Source: JAZDLX01 sp964538455 (GTDB lineage: Bacteria; Electryoneota; Electryoneia; Electryoneales; Electryoneaceae). From it: a DNA stretch of 64,000 nt. Of this stretch, positions 41,447 to 51,248 are shown one piece after another (position 1 is the stretch's first letter; each line of letters opens with the position of its first letter). Location: contig CAZIDZ010000009.1 in assembly GCA_964538455.1 (NCBI GenBank), forward strand, positions 1-64,000, given 5' to 3'. The notes beneath the pieces are model-generated. The model did no database searches. It saw only the letters and a program-made list of their open reading frames with translations, and was not told the origin of the DNA. The translations under genes and the position numbers were made by a program.

Positions 41447-43888
41447 ATGGCAAAACGCACATCAGGCAAGCGCTCCACCCGTTCTCGCGCCGTCACCCAA
41501 CGTCCAAAACAGGGACCCGCCACTCCCGTGTGGCGGGATCTGCTAGGGATCGCTCTGCTGACAGCGGCAGTGATGGCGGCGCTGGCCGTAATCTCGTTCA
41601 ATCCCAACGACCCCCCCAACGGCACGTCGGAGGTGATCCACAACCTGCTCAGCAGCGCAGGAGCGTACATCGCCTACGCGCTCGTGCTGTGGACGTTCGG
41701 GCGCTGGATCTCGCTGATCGTGCCGCTGCTGCTGGCCGCCGCGGGGCTTGACCTGCTGCTCGGCAAGGGACCGCGGCTGCTGAAACGGTTGTTTGTTCCG
41801 CTGATCGTCTCGAGCGCACTCGCGGTGACGATCTGGGGCACCGTCCGCGGCCTTCAAGGCCTTCCCGGCATCCAGGAGCCGATTGGCGTGGTGGGTGTGG
41901 GATTCACCTACCTGCTGCTGAACTACCTCGGCAAGACGGGCGCGGTGATCCTGCTCTCCGCCGTCACCCTGATGTACATCACCGTGCTGCTGAGGATACG
42001 GTGGCGAAAGATCGGCGAGGCGTTGCTCGGCGGCGTCCGCTGGCTGATCGCCCAGGTGAAGCGGCTGCCCGCGCCGAAAAAATTCTCCCTGCCGAAACTT
42101 TCGCTCAAGAAGCCCAACCGGGTACCGCTGCGATCCGGACGCATCGCGGAACCCCTCAAGGCGGACGCGAAAAACGTCCAACCCGAGGGTGCTCAGGAAG
42201 TGGAACCGCCCGACGTTCCGCCCGCGGAACCGGTGGAGACCAAACGGCGCCCGCGTGTGATCTACGCCAGCCGCCCGCCGACGATGCCCCCGGAGGAACC
42301 TCCCGCCGGGAAAGTGGAGCCGCAGGCTGAAAAACGGAAAGCGGCGAAGGAAGCCAGCGAGAGCGTGGAACCCGATCCCTCAGCCTACCATCTGCCGACG
42401 CCGGACCTGTTGATACCGGTGAGCGAGGAGGCGGAAGAGCTGGACCCGGATATGCTCGAACAGCAGGCGCAGAAGCTCGAGGAGCGGCTGCTGGAGTTCG
42501 GGGTCGAAGCAAAGGTGATCGCCATCCACCCGGGACCGGTGATCACCCGGTACGACCTGAAGCCCGCCCCGGGGGTCAAGGTGTCCAAGTTCGCCGCGCT
42601 CTCGGACGACCTTGCGCTGAGCCTCACGGCGGCGCGCGTGCGGATTATCGCCCCGATTCCCGGGGCAGGCGCCGTGGGCATCGAGGTGCCCAATCCAACG
42701 CAGAAGATCGTGCGGCTTCGCGAGATCATCGAATCGGAGGAATTTCAGAAGGCGGACAGCCCGTTGACAATCGCGCTGGGGAAGACCGCGCAGGGGGACG
42801 AATTCGTCGTCGACCTGGCGGAGATGCCCCACATGCTGATTGCAGGAACCACGGGTTCGGGAAAGAGTGTCTGCATCAACACGATCATCGCCTCGCTGCT
42901 GATGCGCAACCGCCCGCAGGACGTAATGATCGCGATGGTGGACCCGAAGAAACTTGAACTTTCCATTTATCAGGAACTTCGACGCCATCATCTGCTCTTT
43001 CTCGAGGAGAACGACGAGGTCATCGCGACAACGCCGAAGAGCGCGGTCAACCTGCTGATCTCCGTCGTCCGCGAGATGGAAAGGCGCTACGACCTGCTTT
43101 CCGAATCCGGGGCGAGGTACATCACCGAGTTCAACCGGATGCTGGAGACGGGACGAATCAAGCCCGATGAGGAGGGCAACCTCCCGCCGCGGCTGCCGTT
43201 CCTGGTGCTGATCGTGGACGAACTGGCGGACCTGATGATCACGGCTCAGCGGGATGTGGAGGAGCCGATCACCCGTCTCGCCCAGCTCGCTCGGGCTGTG
43301 GGGATTCACCTCGTGCTGGCGACCCAGCGTCCGAGCGCCGACGTGATCACCGGACTGATCAAGGCCAATTTCCCCGCGCGCATCGCGTTCAAGGTCGCGG
43401 AGAAGACCAACAGCCGGATCATCCTGGACCATTCGGGGGCGGAGGCGCTGATCGGCAAGGGGGACGGCCTCTACCTGGACAATTCGGACCCGTTCCCGAA
43501 ACGGTTTCACGGCGCACTGGTGACGACCGAGGAGGTGCGGAACCTGATCGCGCACGTTCGCAAGCAGCCGAAATTTGTGAAAAGCGTCGTGCTAACGCTT
43601 CCGGTGGACGCGGGAGGGAACGGCGAAAACGGGCTAGCGGTGGACGAGGAGAGAGATTCGCTTTTCGAGGAGGCGGTGCGGATCGTCGTACGGCACCAGC
43701 AGGGGAGCGTCAGCCTTCTCCAGCGCAAATTGAAAATCGGATACAGCCGCGCCGGCCGCCTGCTGGACCAGCTCGAGCAGGCGGGTATCGTCGGACCGTT
43801 CGAGGGCTCGAAGGCTCGCGAAGTGTTGATGGACCATCAGGAGATGGACTCCTTCCTGAGCCAAGGCGTGAACGACGATGAGGAGTAA
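41447..43888 (+). CDS. ftsK: DNA translocase FtsK/SpoIIIE
   Basis: The 813-residue protein has four N-terminal membrane helices (to about 185) and a charged Pro-rich linker. The RecA-like motor has Walker A GTTGSGKS near 467-474 and Walker B LVLIVDELADLM. A winged-helix gamma domain follows at the C-terminus (SLLQRKLKIGYSRAGRLLDQLEQ). It pumps chromosome DNA through the septum towards dif. The linker is short compared with E. coli FtsK, as in many bacteria. The start at ATG 41447 has only a weak Shine-Dalgarno site. lolA follows after 24 bases. Confidence 0.95.
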   Translation: MAKRTSGKRSTRSRAVTQRPKQGPATPVWRDLLGIALLTAAVMAALAVISFNPNDPPNGTSEVIHNLLSSAGAYIAYALVLWTFGRWISLIVPLLLAAAGLDLLLGKGPRLLKRLFVPLIVSSALAVTIWGTVRGLQGLPGIQEPIGVVGVGFTYLLLNYLGKTGAVILLSAVTLMYITVLLRIRWRKIGEALLGGVRWLIAQVKRLPAPKKFSLPKLSLKKPNRVPLRSGRIAEPLKADAKNVQPEGAQEVEPPDVPPAEPVETKRRPRVIYASRPPTMPPEEPPAGKVEPQAEKRKAAKEASESVEPDPSAYHLPTPDLLIPVSEEAEELDPDMLEQQAQKLEERLLEFGVEAKVIAIHPGPVITRYDLKPAPGVKVSKFAALSDDLALSLTAARVRIIAPIPGAGAVGIEVPNPTQKIVRLREIIESEEFQKADSPLTIALGKTAQGDEFVVDLAEMPHMLIAGTTGSGKSVCINTIIASLLMRNRPQDVMIAMVDPKKLELSIYQELRRHHLLFLEENDEVIATTPKSAVNLLISVVREMERRYDLLSESGARYITEFNRMLETGRIKPDEEGNLPPRLPFLVLIVDELADLMITAQRDVEEPITRLAQLARAVGIHLVLATQRPSADVITGLIKANFPARIAFKVAEKTNSRIILDHSGAEALIGKGDGLYLDNSDPFPKRFHGALVTTEEVRNLIAHVRKQPKFVKSVVLTLPVDAGGNGENGLAVDEERDSLFEEAVRIVVRHQQGSVSLLQRKLKIGYSRAGRLLDQLEQAGIVGPFEGSKAREVLMDHQEMDSFLSQGVNDDEE

Positions 43889-43912
43889 ACCCGGCGGGAC
43901 AAGGGAGAAGGC

Positions 43913-44569
43913 GTGATACGACGCACGGCGTGGCCTGTCCTGGCGATCCTTTTGCTGGCGACCGCTATTTCCGCGAGGGCGAAACTCCCTTCGGGCAAAA
44001 GCATCATCGGCCGCGTGCAACAAGCGTACGATGAGCAGAGCACACTCCGTTTCCGGTTCCGCCAGGAGACTTCGCTCGCACTGATCGACGACCAGCCGAC
44101 GGTGACCGAAGGCACGATGGAGCTGGCGGGGAACAACCGGTTCCGGCTCGAGACACCGGAGATGATCGTGGTCAGCGACGGGAAGACGCTGTGGCGGTAC
44201 AATCCAACGGGCAACCCGCCGACCGTGATCGTCGAGTCGCTGGGCGATGTCGAACCGGGTATGATCCCCCGCGAGATCCTTTTCGAGTACCCGAAGAAAT
44301 TCACGGTAACCGAAGTCGACGAAGGGACCCTTGACCGGAAACCTGTCTACATTCTCGACCTCGTTCCGAAGGAAGAGGGAATAGGTGTAAAACGCATCAA
44401 GGTCTGGGTGGACGAGGAGGACGCGATCACGCGTAAAATGGAACTCGTGGACGATGCGGACAACCTGACGGTGTTCACCCTCACGAATGTCGAGCGCAAT
44501 GTGGAGATCGCTGACGCCCGGTTCCGGCTGACGATTCCGGACGGGGTGAAGGTGTACGATTTGCGATGA
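43913..44569 (+). CDS. lolA: Outer-membrane lipoprotein carrier protein LolA
   Basis: The 218-residue protein has a signal peptide (VLAILLLATAISARA) and the LolA fold, with FRFRQETSLALI, GTMELAGNNRFRLETPE and TLWRYNP. LolA carries lipoproteins through the periplasm from the LolCDE transporter to the outer membrane. GTG 43913 has GGGAGAAGG upstream. The gene directly follows ftsK, an order often seen in Gram-negative bacteria, and overlaps the next gene by 4 bases. Confidence 0.88.
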   Translation: MIRRTAWPVLAILLLATAISARAKLPSGKSIIGRVQQAYDEQSTLRFRFRQETSLALIDDQPTVTEGTMELAGNNRFRLETPEMIVVSDGKTLWRYNPTGNPPTVIVESLGDVEPGMIPREILFEYPKKFTVTEVDEGTLDRKPVYILDLVPKEEGIGVKRIKVWVDEEDAITRKMELVDDADNLTVFTLTNVERNVEIADARFRLTIPDGVKVYDLR

Positions 44570-45714
44570 TGAAACGAATCCTGCGGCGCCTGCGCACCCC
44601 GATCGGGATCACGATCAGCGTGCTTCTGGTGTACCTCGTTCTCTTCAAACCCCAAGCCCGCGCGCTGTTCGGCGGTGAACTGCCGCCGCTGAAGGCGCTG
44701 TTCGGCCATCCGCGGATGCAATGGGCGGATCTGGCGCACGCCTGGAAACTGCTGATCCCGGGCTATGCCCTGCTCGCGGTGACAATCCTGACGGCGTCGC
44801 TGTTTCTCCGCGCCTGGCGCTGGAAACTGATCCTGCGCCACGGGGGCAACGTTCCCTACTGGACGGTTTTCCACTCGCTGAACCTGGGCTACCTGCTGAA
44901 CAATGTGCTGCCGCTGCGAGCGGGAGAGGTGCTGCGCGCGGTGATCGTCGCCCGGCGCGGAAACCGTTCGATGGGCGCGACGATCACGACGGTCGTGGTG
45001 GAGCGGCTGTTCGATCTTGCGGCCGTCGTCGTCGTCTTCGGCGTGGTGATGGTCGCCTTTCCGTTTCCCGGCTGGCTGCGTGCGGGGGGAGGCCTGCTCG
45101 CCGTGGTCACGCTCGGATCGCTCGTCGTCGGCTACCTGCTCTCGAGGCATTCGGCCAACCTGGAGAGCTGGCTGCAGAAACGTTTTCCCGACTCGACGAC
45201 CTTTCCCGCGCGGATCACCGCCAAAGCCGTGCGTTTGATCGAAGGTTTCAGCGTGCTCACCTCGCCCGTCGCGCTGTTCCATGTCATCTGGTCAACCATG
45301 GTGCTGATGCTGCAATACATCGCCGTGATGAAGATCGTGCTCGAAGCGTTCCAGATGCTGGACGGCACCTATCCCCAACTGCTGGTGCACGGCGCATGGG
45401 TGCCGGCGGCGGTGATCACGGTGATCACGGCCCTCGGATTCGCCATCCCCTCCGCCCCGGGCGGAGTGGGCACCTACCACGCGGCGGTGCTGCTCTCGTT
45501 GAGCTGGTTCGGCGTCAGTCAGGGACTGGCCGTTGTTTTCGCGGCCACCATCCATGCGGTGAATTACGTCACACTGAATGTCACCGGACTGATCGGGCTC
45601 TGGCGGTTGAAGCTGAAATGGTCGGACGTGGTCGCCACGGCGAAGCGCGAGAGCATTCTGCAGGAAACCGCAGAAGAGCCGGTCCATCCCGTCGAAGAAA
45701 AACTCCATTCATGA
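44566..45714 (+). CDS. Lysylphosphatidylglycerol synthase-like membrane protein (flippase domain)
   Basis: The 382-residue protein has about eight membrane helices and the features of the LPG-synthase transmembrane family. They include FLRAWRWKLILRHGG, LGYLLNNVLPLRAGEVLRA, TVVVERLFDLAAV and the late glycine-rich FAIPSAPGGVGTYHAAVLL. The soluble aminoacyl transferase part of MprF is absent, so this is the stand-alone transmembrane type, probably a lipid or lipid-linked sugar flippase. It overlaps lolA and the EamA gene by 4 bases on each side. Confidence 0.85.
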   Translation: MMKRILRRLRTPIGITISVLLVYLVLFKPQARALFGGELPPLKALFGHPRMQWADLAHAWKLLIPGYALLAVTILTASLFLRAWRWKLILRHGGNVPYWTVFHSLNLGYLLNNVLPLRAGEVLRAVIVARRGNRSMGATITTVVVERLFDLAAVVVVFGVVMVAFPFPGWLRAGGGLLAVVTLGSLVVGYLLSRHSANLESWLQKRFPDSTTFPARITAKAVRLIEGFSVLTSPVALFHVIWSTMVLMLQYIAVMKIVLEAFQMLDGTYPQLLVHGAWVPAAVITVITALGFAIPSAPGGVGTYHAAVLLSLSWFGVSQGLAVVFAATIHAVNYVTLNVTGLIGLWRLKLKWSDVVATAKRESILQETAEEPVHPVEEKLHS

Positions 45715-46628
45715 ACCGCGGCGACCGGACGTTCACCCTGCTCTTCCTCATCATTCCGATCAGTTGGGCGGGATCGTTCATCGCCGGAACCTACGTCGTC
45801 CGCGAACTCGACGCTGTCGCCTCCACGATGCTCCGGTTTCTGTTTTCCGCGGCGGCGATGGCCCCGCTGCTGCTTTTTTTCATGTGGAGGCAGCGTCCCG
45901 GTTTCCGCGAGCGGTCCTGGTGGACGCATCTCGCCGGAGTCGTCCTGTTCGCTGGCGTCGGCTACCACGTCCTCTTCTTCTCGGCGCTGCAGCACATCAC
46001 CCCGACGAGCACCGCGCTGATCATCGCACTGAATCCGTTCTTCACCGCGTTCGGCGAGATCGTTTTTCTCAAGCGGAGACGCCCGGGGCGGTTCTACGCG
46101 GGATTCCTGCTGGCGTTCTCCGGCGCGCTGTGGGTGAACGCCGCGCGCGGGGGACGGATCGACATCGCCCACCTCGGGATCGGAGAGGCGCTGGCGCTCG
46201 GAGCGGCACTGAGCTGGGCTGTGTACACGCTGTTCGCAAGGGCGACGAAGAAACCGGAGTGGGACTCGCTGTGGATCAACGGAGCGAGCTACATGATCAC
46301 CGCGTTGCTGCTGATTCCGCTGACCGGAGTGCTGCCGATCCTTCACTCGCTGGGCTCCGCCGCCTCGGCGACCTGGCTCGGCCTGATCTACATGGCGATA
46401 TTCCCCACCGCCATCGGGTACACGTTCTTTTACGTCGGCGTGCAGAGGAAAGGGGCCGCCTGGGCGGCGACCTTCATCTACCTCGTCCCGTCCTTCACCG
46501 CGATCCTCGATTTTGCCTTCTTCCGGGCGCATTTCACATCGGAGATGGCGGGAGGCACGGTGCTCGTGGTTGCGGGCCTGCTGCTGGGGAACCTGCCGGG
46601 GCGCAAGCGGGGCGTTGTGACGGAGTGA
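45711..46628 (+). CDS. EamA/DMT family transporter
   Basis: The 305-residue protein has ten predicted membrane helices in two repeated EamA halves. The first starts LLFLIIPISWAGSFIAGTYV and the second GIGEALALGAALSWAVYTLF. Both contain the late-half pattern ending in FTAFGEIVFLKRRRPGR and FTAILDFAFFRAHF. Members export metabolites or amino acids. ATG 45711 overlaps the stop of the preceding gene by 4 bases, so it is the last gene of the ftsK-lolA operon. The substrate is unknown. Confidence 0.9.
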   Translation: MNRGDRTFTLLFLIIPISWAGSFIAGTYVVRELDAVASTMLRFLFSAAAMAPLLLFFMWRQRPGFRERSWWTHLAGVVLFAGVGYHVLFFSALQHITPTSTALIIALNPFFTAFGEIVFLKRRRPGRFYAGFLLAFSGALWVNAARGGRIDIAHLGIGEALALGAALSWAVYTLFARATKKPEWDSLWINGASYMITALLLIPLTGVLPILHSLGSAASATWLGLIYMAIFPTAIGYTFFYVGVQRKGAAWAATFIYLVPSFTAILDFAFFRAHFTSEMAGGTVLVVAGLLLGNLPGRKRGVVTE

Positions 46629-47022
46629 CGCCGGGTTCGGAGACACCCGATCAGGTCGGGGGCAGGTGCCCGGCCTACATGACCTAGCCATCCAGAGGTT
46701 ATCCTTTTGTCATTGTCCGGCTTGACCGGGCAATCCAACGAAAAATTAGAATACACCCTGTTTGCAAGCAAACAGGGGCACGTTACAAGGAGACTCGGCT
46801 GACAGGGCAACCGGGTCGTACAGATCGATATGAAACCCGGGACTGAAAGCCTGTCCTCGACCTGATCGGGGATCCCGGGCCACCCGTCGAATTTTTCATC
46901 TTTCACAGACTGAATTACTTAGTAGAAACCCGGCCATCAAGCTGGCCGGGCCACAAACCTTCAACTCAAAGATCCTTCACTGCGTTCAGGATGACTGCTA
47001 AAACGACGCAGGCAAAACAAAA
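46629..47022. repeat. Intergenic array of palindromic repeats
   Basis: No gene is seen. The array holds CATTGTCCGGCTTGACCGGG at 46709-46736, CCTGTTTGCAAGCAAACAGGG near 46757 (also at 54240), and three members of the GAAACCCGG/CCGGGCCAC family near 46790-46822, 46832-46889 and 46925-46957. It lies between the convergent EamA and rho genes. Confidence 0.75.
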
Positions 47023-47047
47023 CGAACCCCGGCAATGCCGGGGTTCG
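47023..47047 (-). terminator. Intrinsic terminator of rho
   Basis: CGAACCCCGGC and GCCGGGGTTCG form a perfect 11-base stem with a 3-base loop. On the minus strand it runs into TTTTGTTTTG. It lies 75 bases after the rho stop. Confidence 0.85.
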
Positions 47048-47121
47048 TCTGCATTTATCATCACACTTGCCGAAGCGACTCAAAGCGAGTGCGCGCTGCC
47101 CGAGTCCTTCGAACGTTCGGA

Positions 47122-48384
47122 TCACCCGCCCGCCTTCGACATCGACATCAGGAATTCCTCGTTGATCTCGGTTTCCTTGATCTTGTCGCGGACGAATTTC
47201 ATCGTGTCCATCGGACTGTAGTCGCTGAGCATGTTGCGCAGGATCCAGACACGGTCGAGCACGTGTTCGTCGAGGATGCGCTCCTCCTTGCGGGTGCCGG
47301 AGCGGTTGATGTCCATCGCCGGGAAGACGCGTGCGTCGGCGAGACGGCGGTCGAGCACGATCTCCATGTTGCCGGTGCCCTTGAACTCCTCGAAAATCAC
47401 CTCGTCCATGCGGCTGCCGGTTTCCACCAGCGCCGTCGCCATGATCGTCAGCGAGCCGCCGTTCTCGATGTTTCGCGCCGCGCCGAAGAATTTCTTCGGC
47501 TCATACAGCGCGGTGGCGTCCACACCGCCGGAGAGGATCCGGCCGGAGTGCGGGGCGACGCTGTTGTGCGCGCGGGCGAGGCGTGTGATCGAGTCGAGCA
47601 GGATCACCACATCGCGGCCGTATTCGACCAGCCGCTTCGCCTTCTCAATGACCATGTTCGAGACCTGGATGTGCCGCTCGGGCTTCTCGTCGAAGGTGGA
47701 CGAGACAACCTCGCTGCGGATCGATCGCTGGAAGTCGGTGACCTCTTCGGGGCGTTCGTCAATGAGCAGGACGATCAGGAAGATCTCGGCGTGGTTTTTT
47801 TCGATGGCGTGGGCGATGTTCTGGAGGAGGACGGTTTTGCCGGTGCGCGGCGGGGCGACGATCAATCCCCGCTGCCCCTTGCCGATCGGGGCGAACATGT
47901 CCATTACACGGGTGGACAGCTCCTTCGGGTTCCACTCAAGGTTGATCCGTTGATCGGGATGCAGCGGGGTCAGGTTTTCAAAGAGGATTGAATCGCGCAC
48001 CTTCTCGGGCGATTCCATGTTCACCGCTTCCACTTTCAGAAGGGCGAAGAACCGCTCGTTCTCCTTGGGCGGTCGGATCTGGCCGGCGACGATATGTCCT
48101 TTCCGCAGCCCGAATCGTTTGATCTGGGAGGGGGAGACATAGATGTCGTCAGGACCGGGAAGGTAGTTTGAAGACGGGGTGCGAAGGAATCCGTAACCGT
48201 CGGGCAGGATTTCCAGCACGCCGCTGCCGAAGATCAACCCTTCTTTCTGTGCATTTCGCTCAAGGATCTTAAAAATCAATTCCTTGCGCGGATAGCCGCT
48301 GTAGCCTTCAACCTTCAGCTCTTTGGCCATGTTGTTGAGCTCATCGATCTTCATCGTGTTGAGCTCAGCGATCTCCAGTGGCAC
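47122..48384 (-). CDS. rho: Transcription termination factor Rho
   Basis: The 420-residue protein is full length for Rho. It has the N-terminal Rho domain (LNNMAKELKVEGYSGYPRKELI), the RNA-binding cold-shock-like domain (SGVLEILPDGYGFLR), and the motor with Walker A APPRTGKT. The later motifs VILLDSITRLARAHN and the Q/R-loop region PKKFFGAARNIENGGSLTI are intact. The GTG start has AGGAG about seven bases upstream. Unlike many actinobacterial or FCB Rho proteins, it has no large N-terminal insert. It is transcribed alone and ends at a good intrinsic hairpin. Confidence 0.96.
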   Translation of the reverse strand: MPLEIAELNTMKIDELNNMAKELKVEGYSGYPRKELIFKILERNAQKEGLIFGSGVLEILPDGYGFLRTPSSNYLPGPDDIYVSPSQIKRFGLRKGHIVAGQIRPPKENERFFALLKVEAVNMESPEKVRDSILFENLTPLHPDQRINLEWNPKELSTRVMDMFAPIGKGQRGLIVAPPRTGKTVLLQNIAHAIEKNHAEIFLIVLLIDERPEEVTDFQRSIRSEVVSSTFDEKPERHIQVSNMVIEKAKRLVEYGRDVVILLDSITRLARAHNSVAPHSGRILSGGVDATALYEPKKFFGAARNIENGGSLTIMATALVETGSRMDEVIFEEFKGTGNMEIVLDRRLADARVFPAMDINRSGTRKEERILDEHVLDRVWILRNMLSDYSPMDTMKFVRDKIKETEINEEFLMSMSKAGG

Positions 48385-48774
48385 GACGTTACTCCTTGCA
48401 AATGGTTGGTATCGTTAGAGGTTACGTTTTTTCAACTGCGAAGATATACGGAAGGTTCCACTCTCGCGAGAGGGCATCCGTTCTGTCCGCGTCGTCGTTT
48501 TATGATCCCTGATGGGTGGTCGAGCTGGTTTTTCCCTTCGTCGCTTTCAAAGGGTTTTGTGCTGTGGGTTGTTTATTGCTTTTGCATAAATAGCAGGAAA
48601 TGTTTGAGGAATAGGGTTAACGTCCACATCTGGCCGGTGAGCTGAAACTAAACGGCCAATCCGGCAATGTCAAGGCTTTTTTTCCCTTCCATTCCGCTGA
48701 ATCCTCCGGCGTTGCGGCGAACCGGAACAGCACGAAAAACTTGCACGTAGTGCGGGGCTCGGGTATTTTCCCCT
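48385..48774. other. Divergent intergenic region between rho and ksgA
   Basis: This 390-base stretch is richer in A+T than its surroundings and must hold the rho promoter and probably that of ksgA. No repeat family and no convincing gene is seen. A 79-residue plus-strand frame inside it shows no family features. Confidence 0.5.
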
Positions 48775-49818
48775 GTGCCCAAGGGTGAAACACATAAGAA
48801 ACACGCACGAAAGCGCGATGCGGAGCCGGAACGCCGGGATTTCCCCCTCCACGGCAGGGACAGCAGCGGCCAAGCCGGTTTGAGCCCGGAAGAGCTTGAA
48901 AAACAACTCGCGAGGCTGACGCCGGCGCCCCCCGCGGTCGAAAGCGGAGAGAACCGTCTGGCGGCGGCGATCGGCTACATCCGCAAGCATGGCGGCCTGC
49001 CCGCGACGAAGAAATCGCTGGGGCAGAACTGGCTGCTCGACCCCGCGGTTGCGCTGGGAATGGTGCAGCAGCTGGGGGTCGAAGCGGGAAGTCTCGTGCT
49101 CGAGGTCGGCCCCGGTCCGGGCGCGCTGACCGAACAGCTGCTGACGGCCGGTGCAGAGGTGATCGCGGTCGAGATCGACATCCGGATGGTCGAGCACCTG
49201 CAACAGCGATGGCCCGGCGAACCCCGTCTCAAGGTCGTCCACGAGAACATCCTGGACGCGGACCTGGCGTCGCTGACGGGAGGGCGGCCGTTTTCCGCGA
49301 TCGGCAACCTGCCCTACAACATCACTTCGAGCCTGCTGTTCCGCCTGCTCGATTTCGCGCGTGAGTCTCCGGGCGAGTTGAATCGGCTGATGGTGATGCT
49401 GCAACTGGAGGTCGCCCGCCGTGCCTGCGCTTTGCCCGGCGACAGCGAGTATGGCCAGCTCGCGGTGATGCTTCGCCTCTGGGGCGACCCGGAGATCGTG
49501 ATGACGGTGCCGAGGGAGATGTTCAGTCCGTCGCCGAAGGTGGACGCGGGCGTGGTGCGGATGGACCTTGCGGCCGAACCGCGCTGGCCTGTCCCCCACT
49601 ACGACACCTTCCGCAGGCTGGTGAAGGGAGTGTTCTCCAAGCGCCGCAAGATGCTCCGCAACAGTCTCCCGGGAATCGCTCGTCTCGCTTTCCATGAGGA
49701 CCTCGATGTAGATTTGACGCGACGTCCGCAAACCCTGAGCACCGAGGAGTTTGCGCGGCTGGCAGTGCAACTGATTCCGAAACGGGAACGCGATGGAACC
49801 GACGGCGAACAACCCTGA
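48775..49818 (+). CDS. ksgA: 16S rRNA dimethyladenosine transferase (KsgA/RsmA)
   Basis: The protein methylates two adjacent adenines near the 3' end of 16S rRNA. Its core starts near residue 79 (KKSLGQNWLLD), followed by motif I VGPGPGALT (111-119), the acidic end of strand 2, and motif IV NLPYN (178-182). The C-terminal helical domain carries RLVKGVFSKRRKMLRNSL. The frame gives 347 residues, about 70 more than usual at the N-terminus, which is polar and low in complexity. GTG 48775 is the first possible start and has no clear Shine-Dalgarno site, so the true start may be further in. It overlaps mgtE by 26 bases. Confidence 0.9.
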   Translation: MPKGETHKKHARKRDAEPERRDFPLHGRDSSGQAGLSPEELEKQLARLTPAPPAVESGENRLAAAIGYIRKHGGLPATKKSLGQNWLLDPAVALGMVQQLGVEAGSLVLEVGPGPGALTEQLLTAGAEVIAVEIDIRMVEHLQQRWPGEPRLKVVHENILDADLASLTGGRPFSAIGNLPYNITSSLLFRLLDFARESPGELNRLMVMLQLEVARRACALPGDSEYGQLAVMLRLWGDPEIVMTVPREMFSPSPKVDAGVVRMDLAAEPRWPVPHYDTFRRLVKGVFSKRRKMLRNSLPGIARLAFHEDLDVDLTRRPQTLSTEEFARLAVQLIPKRERDGTDGEQP

Positions 49819-51181
49819 AATCCGTCCCGCACTGCGCCCCTCCCTGGACGACTTGCGCAACGCGCTGGGCACCTATCTCGCGAGCGAGCGTTTCGACCGC
49901 GTACGCGAGCTGCTGACCCGTATGCACCCCGCCGAGATCGCCGCGTTGATGGCCGGGCTCTCCGGCACGCACCGCAACCTCGTGTTCGACCTGATCGAAC
50001 AGGAACGGCAGCACGAAGTGCTCAGCGAAATGGAGGAGTCGGACCAGGAGAGTCTGCTCGACCGTCTCGACGATAAGCGAATCGGGGAGATCCTGATCGA
50101 GCTCGACTCGGACGACCGCGCGGACCTGGCTGGCCTGCTCGACGAATCGACGCTGCAGCGGGTGCTCGAGGCGACCCCCGAGGAGGATCGCCAGGAAGTC
50201 GAGACACTGCTCGGATTCGAGGAGGATTCCGCCGGCGGATTGATGGCGGTGGAGCTGGTCACGGTGCTCGACAACCAGGTTGTACGTGACGCGATCCTAG
50301 CCGTCCGCCGCGCCAAGGAAGAGGACATCGAAGACATCCATTACGTCTACGTGGTGGATGCGCACGGCCGGTTGAAGGGGCGGATCGAGTTGATGAACCT
50401 GCTGCTCGCCAAGCGCAGCACTTCGGTGACCGAGATCCTCGACGAAGAGATGATCATCGTCCACCAGGACACGGATCAGGAAGAGGTGGCGCGGCTGTTC
50501 CAGCTCTACGACCTGATTTCCGCGCCTGTCGTCGACTCCGAGGATCGCCTGATTGGCCGCATCACCGTGGATGACGTCGTCGACGTTGTCGCCGAGGAGG
50601 CGAACGAGGATATCGCCATCCTCGCCGGTATCGGTGAAGAGATCGTCACGGAGCGGAATTTGCTTCGGCAGACTCGGGCGCGGCTGCCCTGGCTGCTGGT
50701 CGCCTTCGTCGGCGAGCTTGTCGGCGTCTGGGTAATCAGCCATTTCGAGGCGTCGATTGCCCAGCTGATCGCGATTTCGTTTTTCATCCCGGTCACAGCG
50801 GCGATGGCGGGCAACGTGGGCATCCAATCCTCGACGACTGTCGTCCGCGGGCTCGCCACCGGTGAGATTCTCTCGGGCAAAATGGTCAGACGTGTGCTCC
50901 GGGAGGTGATGGTTGCGGCGATCAACGGGTTGATCCTTGCGGCCGTGCTGATCATCGCGGTTACGCTGTGGCGCGACGCCTGGCTGATCGGGGTCGCCGT
51001 CGGACTGTCGCTGATCTGCGTCGTTTCGATGGCCGCGCTCGTCGGAACGCTGGCGCCGTTCGTGCTCAAGCAGCTCGGTCAAGACCCCGCACTGGCGAGC
51101 GGCCCGTTCATCACGATGACCAACGACGTGCTCGGCGTCGCCATCTACCTGACGATCACCAGCGCGATCCTGCTGCATTGA
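49793..51181 (+). CDS. mgtE: Magnesium transporter MgtE
   Basis: The 462-residue protein has the MgtE layout. An acidic N-terminal helical domain (about 20-135) and two CBS domains (about 140-265, including FEEDSAGGLMAVELVTV and DRLIGRITVDDVVDVV) form the cytosolic Mg sensor. Five membrane helices follow, with FFIPVTAAMAGNVGIQSSTT and FITMTNDVLGVAIYL at the pore. It takes up Mg2+ and closes when cytosolic Mg2+ is high. It overlaps ksgA by 26 bases and is probably coupled to it. Confidence 0.95.
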   Translation: MEPTANNPEIRPALRPSLDDLRNALGTYLASERFDRVRELLTRMHPAEIAALMAGLSGTHRNLVFDLIEQERQHEVLSEMEESDQESLLDRLDDKRIGEILIELDSDDRADLAGLLDESTLQRVLEATPEEDRQEVETLLGFEEDSAGGLMAVELVTVLDNQVVRDAILAVRRAKEEDIEDIHYVYVVDAHGRLKGRIELMNLLLAKRSTSVTEILDEEMIIVHQDTDQEEVARLFQLYDLISAPVVDSEDRLIGRITVDDVVDVVAEEANEDIAILAGIGEEIVTERNLLRQTRARLPWLLVAFVGELVGVWVISHFEASIAQLIAISFFIPVTAAMAGNVGIQSSTTVVRGLATGEILSGKMVRRVLREVMVAAINGLILAAVLIIAVTLWRDAWLIGVAVGLSLICVVSMAALVGTLAPFVLKQLGQDPALASGPFITMTNDVLGVAIYLTITSAILLH

Positions 51182-51248
51182 TTGGCGGGAAATGGGAGCT
51201 GAGGGCGAACCAGCCGACTGCCGGCTTTTCCGAAACGCTGATCCGGAT

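Noticed and set aside
48670..49872. Minus-strand frame of 400 codons opposite ksgA
   Set aside because: It is the antisense of ksgA, which has all methyltransferase motifs on the plus strand.
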